From assembly GCA_001557505.1 (NCBI GenBank), contig LSAX01000003.1, forward strand, positions 3,968,001 through 4,032,000: a stretch of 64,000 nt of DNA, read 5' to 3'. This document shows positions 21,911-34,750 of this stretch, in pieces. Numbering within the stretch: the first letter of the stretch is position 1; every line of letters starts with the position of its first letter. The notes under the pieces are model-generated. The model was not told the DNA's origin. It searched no databases and saw nothing but the letters and a program-made list of their open reading frames with translations. Source of the DNA: Reticulascus tulasneorum. Taxonomy: Eukaryota > Ascomycota > Sordariomycetes > Glomerellales > Reticulascaceae. A program made the translations under genes and the position numbers.

Positions 21911-22721
21911 AATCTCGGCATGTCGATCTAGATGAGGCCATTCGCTGTGCGGCCAGCACATTTGGATCGGTGGCGATTCTTCAACAGCTTTGTTCTTACG
22001 CTTCTCTATCATATACTTATAGTGTTGTTTGCGGCCTTTGGGAGGATTCACACTGAGTTGAATCGCTGCGGAACAAATTGCGATTAAAGCTAGCTAGGTC
22101 AACTGCCCGGTATTTCAGAACGCTGCTACATCAATCTATTCCCTAGCGTGATCCAGGCAAGCCCCTTTCGCATGAGGGGTGAAAGTTACCTTCCTAGCTC
22201 ATGATTCCCTGTAATTCGTCTCTGCGCCGAGAAGAAGTACTGTGTTTGATCACAGTCCCCAGAGACGCCAATATACTAGCGTGCACTCGAAGGGCCTATG
22301 TATTAGAGTTTGAAAGTGTTCTGAACACCTTTCTATTGGAGTTCTGCAACGATAGAGTTTCATGTTCCTTTGAAGGATCTATTGTTTAAGTTGCGGGAAC
22401 AAGCAAGTAGAAACATAGCTGGGTTGTTGTTCACTGGATTCAGACCCAAGCCGAGCGAACAACGAGTAATAGTTGTAACTTGTTATGTCCACTTGCAGTT
22501 TGAAAGCAGATACGCACAGCATGTTATTTGCATACACCAGGGCAGGAGCTGATGCCTATAATATACATGCTCGTCGCGATATTTTATGGGTATTTAGCGG
22601 CTTTCCTCACCTCCAAATTCCTACCAAAACCTAGTCTAGTACAAACGGTATATACTCCCCCGATCTATTAAACAACGCAGGTTTCTCCTAATCAGCGTTC
22701 CAAATAGTGTCAAGTAAATAT
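21911..22721. other. intergenic, no supported gene
   Basis: Only short frames without motifs were seen. Confidence 0.5.
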
Positions 22722-22991
22722 ATGGCCAAAATGCGCTTCATTGCTAGGAAACTAGGGCGAATACTGCGCCAGACGAGCATATCTTCCCAAACCAGCCATT
22801 ATATTCGAGAGCTCTCCTGGATATGTACAGAGTGCAAGAAAGGGGTCGATGGTTATTGGCTTATCAGTGGACGGGTACCAGAATGCCCACATTGTGAAGC
22901 AGCCTTGGAGAAAAGTTGGGAGTACTCGTGGGGAGAATGGCAAAGCTGTGACTGCATGAATGGTCACCACCATTCTCGACAGAACATCTGA
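22722..22991 (+). CDS. small zinc-ribbon protein
   Basis: The 89-aa frame from the ATG at 22722 has a basic N-terminus (KMRFIARKLGRILR). A zinc-ribbon pattern follows, C35-x2-C38-x16-C55-x2-C58 (WICTECKKG...PECPHC), then CDC and a His run GHHH. The spacing is right for a single zinc ribbon, but no family could be named. It stands alone between two gene-poor stretches, so it may be a lineage-specific gene or chance; the four well-spaced Cys argue for a real protein. Confidence 0.5.
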   Translation: MAKMRFIARKLGRILRQTSISSQTSHYIRELSWICTECKKGVDGYWLISGRVPECPHCEAALEKSWEYSWGEWQSCDCMNGHHHSRQNI

Positions 22992-24638
22992 AATCCAAAT
23001 AATGTAAGAGTTAGTGTCTTGGGCTCCAAGGTTCCAGGCCATGAGAGTATTGCCAAATTGCCGGAACCGGACTGTAATAGCCTCGGGCTGTGCGATTCGC
23101 TCATCAGGCTAGGGCGGCATGTCACTAAGATCTAGGGAGGACACGGCCTACTTCTTTGTTTCTTGAAACACTGCTTAGTGTCCCCCTACCTGGATCTGGA
23201 CACCCACATTGTTACAGCTCTCGCTCGAGACTAGGCCGTCGTTCACGCTAACAAAGAATCAGCGGCTGTTCTCGGCGTGGACTGGCCATGCACACAGTCC
23301 AGGCCCTACGGTGCCCCAGTGTTTCGTTGTTCCATAGAATTGCAAGAACAGTTGGTAGTCGTGATGAGTTTGGCGAGATTTATGGGGGTATTCCATTGCT
23401 ATGGTATCCTAAGACATGATCTTTGGGCACTCTTGTGAACCCCATGACGTGAAAGGGATAGACCCTCTTCGTGGATGGTGCAGAGTCAACACATTGCGGG
23501 ACGTGTGAGACGGAGGAGATCGACACTGTGCACGAAACAAGTCCAGTGCAATGGCCCACGGCCGCGTGTCCTACTACGTAGTAAACCTTTGTTCTCCCTT
23601 ACGCGCGGAGGATACGACTTAGTAGGAGCAGAAAGAGAAAGCCCCGAGACAGAAACTAGCTTTCTATGAACCTGCCAGCGAGTCGCCGATCTCTTATCTA
23701 GCACATCCCTTTGTACTCAAACAACCGAAGCCACGACTACGCCACATGGACAAACTACTGGGTGATGGGCTGACAGGTTGTTCGCAGCTGGGATGAATCA
23801 GCGACAACGGGAGTTTCCTTCCATCCAGTCAACTGGGTCCGACCACGCATGTAAACAAAGTGACGAGCATCTGAAATTAGCCGCGTCTTTCGAGAAGTCG
23901 AGAAAAATCAACAACCGCCGGCATTTGTATCGCGATTCGATTGGAATGGACACCGGGTAGTTTCAGCGGGATCGTCGTGGGCGCTATGGGAAATTAGACA
24001 GCTTGGGACTGGGCGTGGAAAACAGGGAAAAAGAAATAGAGGGCCCAGGCCGAGAATGACCGGAATTGGGATGATGGGTTAATGGAGAGTGGTCTCAGCA
24101 CTTAGCCCGGATTGCATCTTGGCGATCAGCCAATCCTGTCCTGGCACGACGTCCGAGACTACCATACCCCTGACACTAATGCAGGACCCGATATTGCCTA
24201 GTCTCGCCACGACTCTACCCCGGTATTCACTCATTTCCCAGTTTATCTAACCGTGTGGTAAGTCGTACCAAAAGGGCAGTTAAGATGCTGTAGCAATTGA
24301 GAGCATTTCCCTAACGCAGCCCTCGTACATGTGTAACATGCACAGCAGCTCCGAACACATCCCTGCTCCCTACTCCTCGCTCATTTCCCTCTTTTCCCTT
24401 CAAAACAACTCACGCACCCATTCTCTCTTCTTCTCGTGAGCACGCATCCCAACCGTCATCCGCGAGACTTTTACGCTCGCAGCCACTCTTTTACAGGGAC
24501 AAAGTCGCAACGCAAATCTGCAGGTCATGAATATAACGACTCGGACGATACCCACCACCGCGCAATCATCACAAAAGTACAGATTATAGAAATCACACAC
24601 AGAAACAGAAACACCCGAAAACTGCTTCAGCGGAAGAG
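22992..24638. other. intergenic, promoter of Asp f 4-like gene
   Basis: No gene could be supported. Positions about 24360-24440 are C/T-rich (ccctcttttcccttc, attctctcttcttctcg), a typical strong fungal leader for the gene at 24639. Confidence 0.5.
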
Positions 24639-25526
24639 ATGCATCTCACTTCCGCCATCCTCGTGCTCACGGGCGCCCTGGGCGGCGTCTCTCTCGCCCA
24701 CCCGAGCGCGGTCCACGGCCATCAGAAATTTCACGAGAAGAAAGCCCTCGAGTCCGGCGCCGATGCCTTGATTGAGGTTCGCGAGCCCGCGAAGTTCAAG
24801 AAGGCAGGAAGGCCTACCAAGCACAAGACTACGGTAACACCAACACCCACCCCGGCACCACCAGCGGCTACCCCAACACCGACGCCTACTGCTGTAGCGA
24901 GCACAGGAGGAGTGTTCGTTCCATTCTGCAAAGGGAGCAAGTCCAAGCGAGCTACTCTCGGCCAGATTGGATATGTCGGAAACACTGGAACGGCCGACGA
25001 CTGGGGTTGCAACATGATGGTCATCGACGCCAACATCGCCGACAAGTACGACTACACTACCAAGTTCTCGGCCACCGGCGGAAACTGGAAGTGCTCTTGC
25101 TTCAACAAGATCGGACCCACCGGCCTCATCGACGGCTTCTGGCATGAGGCTGTGGGCTTCACAGTCGCTGCGGGCGAGGAAAAGTACATGGCCTTCGACA
25201 ACAACTCCCAGGGCGGTTGCGCGTGCGGACCCGGCTCGGACACGCCGTTGACTGCGATCGGCCAGTTCGCGGGTACTTGGCTCGAGTTCGACTGGGGCAA
25301 TGAGAGCAACGGCGGCAACAGCGGTGCCGATGCCAGTGTGCTTGTTGCCGGCGCAGCGGGCTTGCCGTACTACGGTATGAGTGTCGCGGCCAACGGCAAG
25401 GTCTGCTCCTCTCTCAAGAGCGACGGCACCAACTTCGAGGCATACATGCCCGGCATGGAGGATTTGGACGGTGTCGGATGCAAGGGCTACTACAAGGGAC
25501 ACTTGGACGTCATCCTCGGCGACTAA
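24639..25526 (+). CDS. Asp f 4-like secreted protein
   Basis: A single exon of 295 aa. A signal peptide (about 1-20, ending SLAHP) is followed by a basic region and a Thr/Pro/Ala repeat linker (residues about 64-88, TPTPTPAPPAATPTPTPTA). The globular part then runs VFVPFCKGSKSKRATLGQIGYVGNTG, WGCNMM, KCSCFNKIGPTGLIDGFWHEAVGF, AFDNNSQGGCACGPGSDTPLT and LEFDWGNESN...GADAS. This matches the Aspergillus allergen Asp f 4 family, extracellular proteins of unknown activity found widely in ascomycetes and often upregulated on the host. The linker before a compact Cys-containing domain suggests a wall-spanning secreted protein. Confidence 0.88.
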   Translation: MHLTSAILVLTGALGGVSLAHPSAVHGHQKFHEKKALESGADALIEVREPAKFKKAGRPTKHKTTVTPTPTPAPPAATPTPTPTAVASTGGVFVPFCKGSKSKRATLGQIGYVGNTGTADDWGCNMMVIDANIADKYDYTTKFSATGGNWKCSCFNKIGPTGLIDGFWHEAVGFTVAAGEEKYMAFDNNSQGGCACGPGSDTPLTAIGQFAGTWLEFDWGNESNGGNSGADASVLVAGAAGLPYYGMSVAANGKVCSSLKSDGTNFEAYMPGMEDLDGVGCKGYYKGHLDVILGD

Positions 25527-28314
25527 GATAGGGAATCATGAATCAAACCTCGGGTTTTGGATGTCATGTTGTTTGTGAGCGAGTGTGTTTTGGGCTTGCT
25601 TTGCTGGCGCAGGGACGGGGAAGCTGTCACAGGGAGGCTTCGCGCTTTCTTGGCGCTATTTTGCTCGTTGGTTGATCCACCACGTTGGGCTATCTGGGTT
25701 CAATACCTTTTTTGAAGTTCCTGGATACAGAGAGAGGGTTGGAGATTTCAAAAAGCAGGATGCAACCTTTTGGGACCGGCTTCAATTCTTGACAGGATGT
25801 GAAGGCTTCATATCCCACTTTAGTGATATACCTAGTGTCTATTCGTACGTTCGAAATACATATTCTTTGGCATGAACTGCTTGTCCATTGTCCCTGACCA
25901 AGTGCATTGCCGACTGGATGTATCTCAGAAGGTCAAGCAAGTTGGGCGTCGGGCGTAGGGCCTGATCTGGAAAGGGAGCGAAACGCAAGACAAATACCAT
26001 CTCCGTCACCCTGCAAACAGTATCCGTTCACACTCGTTTATTTTCAGTGTGGTGTGACCTGCCCTAGCCATTCAGTTCGGTCCTTGCCGTTCCTTCTTGA
26101 TCAAATAATGCCCTGGTGACGTGGCACCACTTGGTAGGTAGTAGTCTGTGATTTTGGTGCACCTCCAACGGTTGTTGAGGGACACGGCCAGTTATGTCGT
26201 GTCCCAGCTCCAATGGCCCAGAGCATTTCCATAATCGGTCGGGCTGCAATTCATTCACCAGCACTCTTGCTACGCGTCTAAAATGCGGTTCAGGTTCTTT
26301 ATCCTGATGCAAGCCGAGGCTCGACTCAGCTGATAGTGGCTGACAGTTTTTGTGCTTGAATATCCCAGGCCTCCACAGTGTCTTCCGCCAGATCGCCCCT
26401 TGTTTCCCCACCATGCAATATCGCATCCCAATACCACCAGACCTGATGGCTGGCAAATTAGCAACTTCGTCGCGTGATTCGCGTCCCTTTCAGTACATTC
26501 TGGGTACCACCGGTCTGGGCCTAGCATGATGGTCTCGCACCTCAAGATATCAATCGCAATAGCCACCTATCGTGCTTCAGCAAGGTCCTCTACGATTCGC
26601 TAGCGTTTCGGCTCATCCGCTTTGTGCTTCCACGCTGTCGACGATCCCGGCAGATCATTGATCTACACTCTCAGCGTTCTCAATGCTGAAAGAATTAAAC
26701 CAACGCTTTCAGTTTCCTTAGTCTTAAAAGTAGAATGCAGCAACATAGGAACAAGGCTGATCTTGTACCGATTCATACGTGCCCTGGAGACGGATGGTAA
26801 GAAGATGGGATATCTTGCTCCGCGATCAAAAGTAGAGCATGGCACTTGTACGAGAAGCGGTGCTGGTCCCAATCTGAGTATTGAAATCCCAGAAGTTGAA
26901 CTAAACACAGCTGGCCATGTCTGCTTCCTTGAGAGCTGCTGCTCCACTAATAGCAAGCATGGAGATCCCGGCTGCGGCGTTGAGGGAATGCAACTGCCAT
27001 TTTGCATTAGCAGCGATCTCATCTCAGCGATTCCTTTTAGGTCAGATGGATGACGGCCTTTTCAAGACTCATAATGGGCCTTCCTTGTTTCTCCGGACAG
27101 ACAGTGAACTGATTAGATATGGATTCGAGCATCCATGCCAAGAGATCGAACTCCGTGTTCTATGTCGAAGTCTTCCGATTATCGGGGCACTCTTTTTAGC
27201 CATGAGTCGGAACGTCTCATGAGACTGCTATGATGATCATAATGAAAGCATTTCATCAAGTCTATTGCCATCTGAAAGCAGAAGTGACAAAACCATACGC
27301 CTCAACACTTAGACACAAGCACTTAATTAGAATTTGGGAGACTGTAAATGCCCATGGGCCAAAGAACGCAGTGGCCTTCATGGATGATTTTAGTATAATT
27401 GTAGTCTTTGTTCGAATGACCGATGTCATGTCAGTGCTCTCGAGGAGATGGGATTCGGATCCACTTAAAATCCCCCATTAATAAAGTCGATTAAATGAAA
27501 TCAATGCAATGACTCCATTGTGTACTTCACAGGCGGAGTCGTCTGATATGTACCCATCACTGTATCCATCGCCAAAAGATAGCTGCTTTCCAAGCTCCGC
27601 TTACAGCTAACCGTATATGCGCTTCACTCCGGCACAGAGATGTTGTGTCCAACCTGGATGACAGACCTTATCAATGAAAGATTGCTCAGACTGGTTCTCT
27701 GTACTGCATACGTAGTAAAACAATTGTCCATTCCATTACGGTGTTCTTACGGAAGCACGAGGTTCTTCTTCGGCCGAGCGTGGGATCCTCCGAAGCCCCC
27801 ATGTTTCCGCTCCGCATTTCGGCATACGCTCAACTCGTCAAGCAGCCATGTATCTTGGAACTTTTACTATCGCAGTACGTAGTGTTGGCAATCAAGGTTT
27901 CTTGTATCCGTTCTACGATCCCCACCGGGAAATTTTGCCCCGGGCCATGAGCGTGAGGGGAAGGTGATAGTATGCATTGAATACTCCGTTCCTGGGTAAC
28001 CCCGGAAAGGGACCACAAGTCAACACAATTCCACTAATTAGATTTGAATAACGCCCCTCCAGCTAGTATGCCGACGTTTGATCTGCTTGTTAGTCTGCCC
28101 GTGGGACTACACGGGAGATTGAAGCTTTCAACGCTCCTCTGGATCTCACTTATCTTGATTTTGGCAGATGGAGACCTCGAGGCGCTTTGCTAATTAGTTC
28201 CACGCTTATAATATAGATCCATCGCTCGTGCACCATTCTTTGATATGAAGTGCCTACCCTCACCATTGTCATTGTTCTCAATATTCGCAGTGTTTCCGGC
28301 CTGCACCAACAGCT
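25527..28314. other. gene-poor stretch, 2.8 kb
   Basis: Several frames of 80-140 codons exist on both strands (for example 26622-27053), but none has a signal peptide, a known motif or splice-consistent partners. Base composition is near that of other intergenic DNA. No transposase, reverse transcriptase or terminal repeat was recognised. Confidence 0.45.
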
Positions 28315-29352
28315 ATGGCGTATCGTAGACTTTTGATTGCTCTGCTGAGTCTGTTCAGCAGCTTCAATTTGTCCGCCGCGTGGAACAATCCGATTCGCAG
28401 CTCCAGGGGCGCTGACCCGTTCATCACATACACTGGCGGCTATTACTACCTCCTAACGACGTCTCTGACTAGCGTCGAGATTGCCCGTTCGACCACGGTC
28501 GCTGGTCTCAAGACTGCAACCAAGAAGGTCATATACTCCAGCACCAGCAGCACGAGGTGCTGTGAAGTGTGGGCTCCCGAGATTCACTACTTCGATGGCA
28601 GGTGGTATCTCTACTTTTCGGCCGGCAACGGCGCCGACCTAGGCCTGCAGCGACTGCATGCCGCAAAAGGTAAGTGCGCGATGAGTCTTAGTCTCAAGAC
28701 GAGGGACGCTAATCGCTCTTGTATAGGTGGCGCCTCACCGTGGGACAGCTTCGCTTATTCGGGCCAGCTGTCAAACGACTGGGCTATAGACGGTTCCGTC
28801 GTTCGCTTCAACAGCTGGGGCAACTATCTTATATATTCTTGCTTCAATGGCTTAGAATATCAGTCAATATGCATGCAAAAGTTTAACTCGGACTATGTCT
28901 CTATCACAGGGCCCGTCGCAGTCATATCGCAGCCAACCCAGTCATGGGAAAGAAACGCGCACCCGGTGAACGAGGGCCCGGTGGCGCTGTACTTCGGAGG
29001 CAAGACCTACATCTCCTACTCGGCATCATATTGTTGGTCGCCGGACTACTGCCTTGGCCTCTTGACCTGGAACGGCGTGACGGATCCCACAAAGGCAAGC
29101 GCATGGACCAAGAGCTCCGGATGTGTGCTGAGCAGTGCCAATGGTAACTATGGCACGGGCCATAACAGCTTCTTTCAAAGCCCGGACGGAAGCCAGACCT
29201 GGATTGCGTATCATGCAACGAGCAACGCTGCCGGCGCTTGCGACGACCAACGTTATACGATGGTGCAACAGCTGGGGACGCATAGCGACGGTACTCCAAA
29301 TTTTGGAACACCGGTGGCTTTCAGCCATGCGTATGGCGAGCCCAAGATATAG
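28315..29352 (+). CDS. secreted GH43-type glycosidase
   Basis: Exons 28315-28669 and 28727-29352 flank a 57-nt intron that could also be read through; splicing gives 326 aa and LHAAKGGASPWDSF, which fits the family. A signal peptide (1-22) precedes NPI..SRGADPFITYTGGYYYLL. The GH43 five-bladed propeller has its three acids as D34 (base, GADPF), D140 (pKa modulator, AIDGS) and E201 (acid, VNEGP). The HNSFFQSPDG and IAYHA blocks near the C-terminus are usual for arabinofuranosidase/arabinanase-like GH43 members. It probably cleaves arabinose- or xylose-containing plant cell-wall polymers; the precise substrate cannot be read. No carbohydrate-binding module is attached. Confidence 0.88.
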   Translation: MAYRRLLIALLSLFSSFNLSAAWNNPIRSSRGADPFITYTGGYYYLLTTSLTSVEIARSTTVAGLKTATKKVIYSSTSSTRCCEVWAPEIHYFDGRWYLYFSAGNGADLGLQRLHAAKGKCAMSLSLKTRDANRSCIGGASPWDSFAYSGQLSNDWAIDGSVVRFNSWGNYLIYSCFNGLEYQSICMQKFNSDYVSITGPVAVISQPTQSWERNAHPVNEGPVALYFGGKTYISYSASYCWSPDYCLGLLTWNGVTDPTKASAWTKSSGCVLSSANGNYGTGHNSFFQSPDGSQTWIAYHATSNAAGACDDQRYTMVQQLGTHSDGTPNFGTPVAFSHAYGEPKI

Positions 29353-30782
29353 ATAGGAGGAAATAGATGTCACTGAGAGAGAGGTATACAGCAATGAGAC
29401 TGCAGAATTTTGGTACATGCCATGGGGCTGTTCTGCCCAGCATTGGAGGCTGCACTCCGGCCCTATCTTCCATCTCGATCAGATATTCCTGACAGCTTTT
29501 GGGACTCGGACATATCAACTCAAGCGATGTTCCTAGTAATTCTGGTACAAGACGCACTGTGGTCTGCTAGATTGTGTCATCACCGAATCTGTAAGACTCG
29601 GTTCCATATATCTAGCCGTACCAGAACTTCCCCAAATCCTTTTGATATCTAAGCCCACCATCGGGATTTCCATCTAACCACATGATGTATCCGTTTGAAA
29701 TGATCACAAATAAGCACTTGTTTTGTATTGCCTCATTTAAATATCCAGCACTAGTTGATGTGCTAGACGACGCGAGCTGGAATAAACCTTGCTCAGAAGC
29801 TCCAGAGACATTCTATCGGTTCCCCAACCGCTGACGCTAGCATTCTTGTAGTTCTAGCTTACCGCCGACCACCTTGCCTTGCGATAGGGTAACTTAGTGG
29901 CCTTGATGTAGCCGAAATAAGCTTACCTGGGTGTGGGGATTTTGCTGACACAATTTCAGTTTTGGGCAGGCCGTAAGATCGATATAAGTATGTAGGCAGC
30001 TTGGCGGTGTTGGTTACGCTACGGGATAAGGATCCGCGAAACGGGATAGCCACAGCAGCCACCAGTGTCAAACATGGGATTGCAGGGGGACAGTCGAACA
30101 CGTGGTGGAGACTGATGGAGTTGAAGGCACCGCCTAAACTACTCAGACTACTCCCTGTCGGCCAACGAAAAAGTCATAAGATCTTTCGATGACAGCGTTG
30201 AAGTGTCCGTGATCTTAAATGTGCCTGATGCAAGAACTAGGGCTGACCGGAAAGGCTACAGGAGATGACGGGCAAGCCCACCCAGCTTAGCGGCCCCCCT
30301 GTAGGGCGTGGGACTTTTTCCGTAATGCGGGTTACAGAAAAGATGTTTGGCTGTCGAATAAATAATACTGGGTCTAGGCCATGTCCTTAGAGCCTCTTTG
30401 TCCTCGAATTAAGTTACAGGTATTTGTGTACCTTTGCATAGGTCAGTGAGGAAATAAACCAAAGTTCTCATTTTCGTATATTTGGATGAGACCCGACTCC
30501 TCGAACCGAGTCTAGATTGATTGCCTCGCTATTTGACCTTTTTGTTATCTTAGTGCCCGACGATACGAATACAGCACTGTCCCTATTGACTGGGTTGCAA
30601 TCCTGCAATCCTTCATGCAAAACACCCGTGCCTAAACGCCCTTCCATTGGAACATTTTCCACCACCGCGCCCCTGAGCCGGGCAAGCCAACTTTTATCTC
30701 ATCTCTTATTAATCTTCATCCTCCCGAACCCCAAGCCAGATATTTGGGCGCAGTTTTCACTCACCTTTGTCGTCCATTGATC
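29353..30782. other. intergenic, no supported gene
   Basis: Only short, motif-free frames. The region holds the 3' flank of the GH43 gene and the promoter of the P450 gene. Confidence 0.5.
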
Positions 30783-32485
30783 ATGGCTTCGAACGCATCG
30801 TCGCGAAGCGGTTTCCTCCAGGATGGAGTCAATCTTATCTTCCCCGACGGGAAGCTTTCCGCGTCGCCGGCCTTGACCTTCGCAATCGTCGTTCTGCCCC
30901 TCATCGCCATCCTGCTCAAGAAGCTCGTCTACCCATCTTTCGATCCGCGAGAACCGCCAGTGATACGTCCCAAGATCCCAGTAATTGGGCACATTATCGA
31001 CCTGATCCGGGATTCCCCCGGGTTTCACTTGCGCCTGTAGTGAGTCGCTCTCGTTCCCATGTCCCCAAAATCCCACGACCAGCGCATAACCGCCATGTTC
31101 GATTAGCAAGGAGCGAGCCCTGCCAATAAGCACTCTTCCCATGTTGACTGGAAAGATGTATACCATCAACTCTCCGTCGCTGATATCGGCGGCGATGCGC
31201 CACAAGGATATCTCTTTCGACCCGTTCATGGTGGAATTCGCCGTCGGTGCAATGGGCATGCTGCCGAATCATTTCGAGCTCTATTCACAAGAATCAAAAC
31301 TGAGAGACATCGTCCACGTCATTCACAGCAGCCTGATGGGTGACCCGCTTTACAGAATGAATGTCTTGGCACTTCTCGACATTGCACAGGTGTTGAACGG
31401 GATCAAACCAGGGTCGACACTCAATATCCCGGACATCAACCACTGGTTTAGAAACGTCATATCTATGGCTACTTGGAAGGCTTTGTACGGAGAAAACAAC
31501 CCCCTCACACCCGAGGTGATTCCTTTGATGTGGTGCGTATTCAAGACACCGCGAATCTACTTCAAGACTGACAAGCGCCAGGGAATTCGAGCAGGCGTTG
31601 CTTCTACTATCTTTGAACGTGGCACCTTCCTTACTGGCACGAAAGGGACTGGCAGCCCGGACCAAGATTCAACAAGAATTCCTAGTACCGTATTACGTCG
31701 CACACCTTGATAAAGGCCCAGAGGTTTCCGCCATTATTAAAGGTCGTGCGGCATTGGCTCGTCAGGAAGGCATCCCTGACCATGAGCTTGGCATCGTCGA
31801 GTTCACCATACCGTGGGTCTCAACGACAAACACCATCCCGACCGCGTTCTGGTTTTTCGTCAACGTATTCTCGCGACCCGATCATGTGGAGAGGGTCCGT
31901 AAGGAAGTTGCTGCATTCACGACTATCACGGAGCGGCCAGGCGGCCGCAGTGCGTCGATCGACATCACCAAGCTGGAGAAGGGTTGCGTCTTCCTTGCGG
32001 CGTGCTACCGCGAGACCCTCCGGATGTATAATGATAATACCGGGAATCGACGGGTCATGAAAGACACGACCATCAGAGATACAAACGATAGGGAATACCT
32101 CCTAACCAAGGGAACGAACTTGCAGTGGCAGGCCGGCGTTAATCAGCTGGACGAAGCTAATTTCGGACCCGATGCCTCAATTTTTGATGCTGAGAGATGG
32201 ATTGATCCTTCCGCGCAACAAGAAAAGCGTCAACGGAGTGCGATGATGCCATTCGGTGGAGGCAAGAATCTCTGTCCAGGACGACACTTTGCGCTAGCGG
32301 AAAATCTGGGTTTCGTCGCCGCCTGCGCGCTTGGTTTCGAGGCCACTGGTGTCACAGTCCCTCCGGTGGATGCTGTGCTCCCCGGCGGGGCTATGAGGCA
32401 GCCCAAATGGGGTGGCATTGACCGCAGTGTTGACATCAAAAGAAGAGAGGGCTGGGAGGACGTTGAATGGACATTTAGCTGCTAG
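30783..32485 (+). CDS. cytochrome P450, CYP7/CYP8-like
   Basis: Exons 30783-31039, 31107-31536 and 31595-32485 (introns of 67 and 58 nt) give 525 aa. A membrane anchor (about 31-50, LTFAIVVLPLIAILLKKLVY) is followed by the Pro-rich hinge PPVIRPKIPVIGHI. The I helix reads WVSTTNTIPTAFW (303-314) instead of AGxDTT. ExxR is E368-T-L-R371. The heme loop is FGGGKNLCPG (448-457) with Cys455 as thiolate ligand. The N-T-x-P-x-x-F-W I helix is the signature of the CYP7/CYP8 clade (sterol hydroxylases, prostacyclin synthase). Substrate unknown. No secondary-metabolite core gene is adjacent in the window. The second splice site (gtattc) is the least certain. Confidence 0.85.
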
Positions 32486-34163
32486 GAACATTGGCCAGAG
32501 CACGTTGGAATGTCGGAACTGCCTGGACGAGGCGGTGACATCCGAGTACGAGGTGTATATTTGGTATGCTTGTGTACCTCAGGAGTAACTATGATCTTGC
32601 AAACTTGTAATCGTAAGGCACCAGCTGTATACGGGGCGTACAGGGACCCTGGAATAGTTTGGTACTTAGGCGGCGAGTCAGCTCTATATATGGAATTGCC
32701 AAACGTAAAAGAGGCGTGTCAATGACTTGCAGCCTCGCATCTTTCACAACGATGCGTCCTTGAGATGCCTCTGCTGTCAGCATTTTGGGGTCAAGGAAAA
32801 CCCCGGACTGCAGAGCAAGGAGCTGAACGCATGTTCCGTCCTGCACACAGCCGTTTCCACCAGTTGGGGACCCTGGGAGTGCTGCGTTCTGTGTGGTGGC
32901 ATCATCAGTGATGTCGGGGGCGATGACTTGAGCGCCGGATGTTCATTCGTGGATAGGTGCGCAAGTCGGATGCAGTGGAACTGCACGAAGACCAAAAGGC
33001 GCAGCCAACCCCAGTTGGGGGATTGGGTGGCCAGCAGTGTATCCAGGTGATGGAATTCCATGTGAGAGACCGATATTACCTAGCACTTGCAGGTTTAGCA
33101 TCAAATGCAATGTGTTTGGTGGGGGGCGCTGCTTATCGGCCGTGACGGAGCTGGCGGTGCGTTGCATGTGGAGGGAGGGTTGGCGATAATTATCTGGTAG
33201 ATGAACTCTCACCGCCTCGGGGTATCGAGCATCCTTGCTGCCTACGGACTAATTACAGTACCTTAGGCTCCTGGAGGGTTGTGTGAGCAGTTACGTAGCT
33301 AGCCATGTGGACGGTAACTACCTCGTTCCATCTGCTCGCTACAATAAAGCTTCTCTTTGATCTCGGCGACGAGCTGCATTATTTAGAAACTCTGAGGTTT
33401 TGGTCCTCGGGCATGTGTACTTCTGGTGGATGAGGTCACTTCAATTGAAGATTGCCAAAGCTCTAAAATCTTAGCTCCCACCCCTGGGAGATGGGCCAGC
33501 GCATGCCCATCAGGGTATATACCATCTACCCTGCCACTTAATAGGTACCTGACCTACCCAACTCGACTAGTAATTGTACCTCTCCCAGCGAGCTATTTCA
33601 TGTACATACCCTTAAAAGTTAAGGTGGACGAGGATCGGTGGATGAGGAGATGGCTGGGAATGGGGAAGGCGGGACACCGGAAAGCCACGCATCGCATCGT
33701 GCTTGCCCCTCGCTTTTGTTTGGTTGGATGGCGGATATGCCCTGGTTGATTGTCCATGCGCGCATTTCTCCAGGCCAAGCAGGCACACAGAGTTCCTGAA
33801 TGGATTGCATTTGCATCAATGATTTTTATTTGTTTCTTTGTTCGTCCCATATTGCCGAGGGTTTGCCAAAGGTCCTTGGGGAAGGTACCTACCCGAGCAT
33901 CATCGCTGGGACAAAGTCATCGTTTCGTCCTCTTCAGATTATTCAGCCAGCTCTTTCCCCATACCGCGACACACGCCCTGGCGACACGAAGCGATCGCAC
34001 AGAGCGAGCACACTCATCTGTGCCATTATGTACTAGGTAAAGAGTATCGGATCAAGGTGCGATGTAAAAGCTGGCAAATAGAGAAGAAGAGCGAAGGAAG
34101 GAATGAGGGATAAGAAGCTCGACACCCTCTCTCCTCTTCCAGCTACCCAAACCTTTAATGCCT

Positions 34164-34177
34164 GGGGGGGGGGGGGG
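34164..34177. repeat. homopolymer G14
   Basis: An uninterrupted run of 14 G, in the upstream region of the Rxt3 gene. Length may vary between isolates or reflect a sequencing limit. Confidence 0.85.
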
Positions 34178-34700
34178 CCTGGCCACACTGCCGAATACTA
34201 CCATAAGCACAAACACGCACACACGACTCCAACTTTTGTTCGTGAAAAAGACTAAATAAGTAGCAATGTAAATTGACCTGCTCCGCATCTTTACATCCAT
34301 GACCAACAGACAGCCAAGCAAAGCAACCTTCACTACCTTACCTTACCTTTACCTACTATACCCTAGGTACCCACCCGGAAAGCTGCGATTTCTCGTCTCT
34401 GCGCGCATCGACATTCGCTTCTCCACCCTCTTTCTCTTTTCCTGCGCTCGACCTTTCCCGTCCGTCTGCTTCATGCATAAGCGTGCCCCTCGACCTTGAT
34501 TCATTTTTCTCCTCCTTCCCTCGTGTGCCTCCGTCGTCGCCGCTCTCTTCAAACTACCTTACCAACTAACCTACCTGCCTTGCCCGAACGAGCTGTAGCG
34601 CCCGTATTTCCTTTCGTTTTCTTTCCGCTCCAAGAACCCTCGGCCTCGTTTGTCTTTGCGAGGTCCAGCAATACATCCGCGCCGTAGACATCGACATCGA

Positions 34701-34727
34701 CATCATCATCATCATCATCATCATCAT
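34701..34727. repeat. CAT microsatellite, 9 units
   Basis: Nine CAT trinucleotides follow an imperfect tcgacatcgacat lead. They lie in the probable long leader of the Rxt3 gene, about 460 bp before its ATG. Confidence 0.9.
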
Positions 34728-34750
34728 TGTTCACGACCATCCCTTTCCCA

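Noticed and set aside
24627..25502. 291-codon minus-strand frame opposite the Asp f 4-like gene
   Set aside because: It is an antisense shadow caused by strong codon bias of the real gene; no promoter or motif supports it.
26622..27053. 143-codon plus-strand frame in the gene-poor 25.5-28.3 kb stretch
   Set aside because: No signal peptide, motif or splice partner; equally long frames occur on the other strand.
30000..33000. Secondary-metabolite gene cluster around the P450
   Set aside because: No polyketide synthase, peptide synthetase, terpene synthase or transporter lies within the window; the neighbours are a GH43 enzyme and Rxt3.
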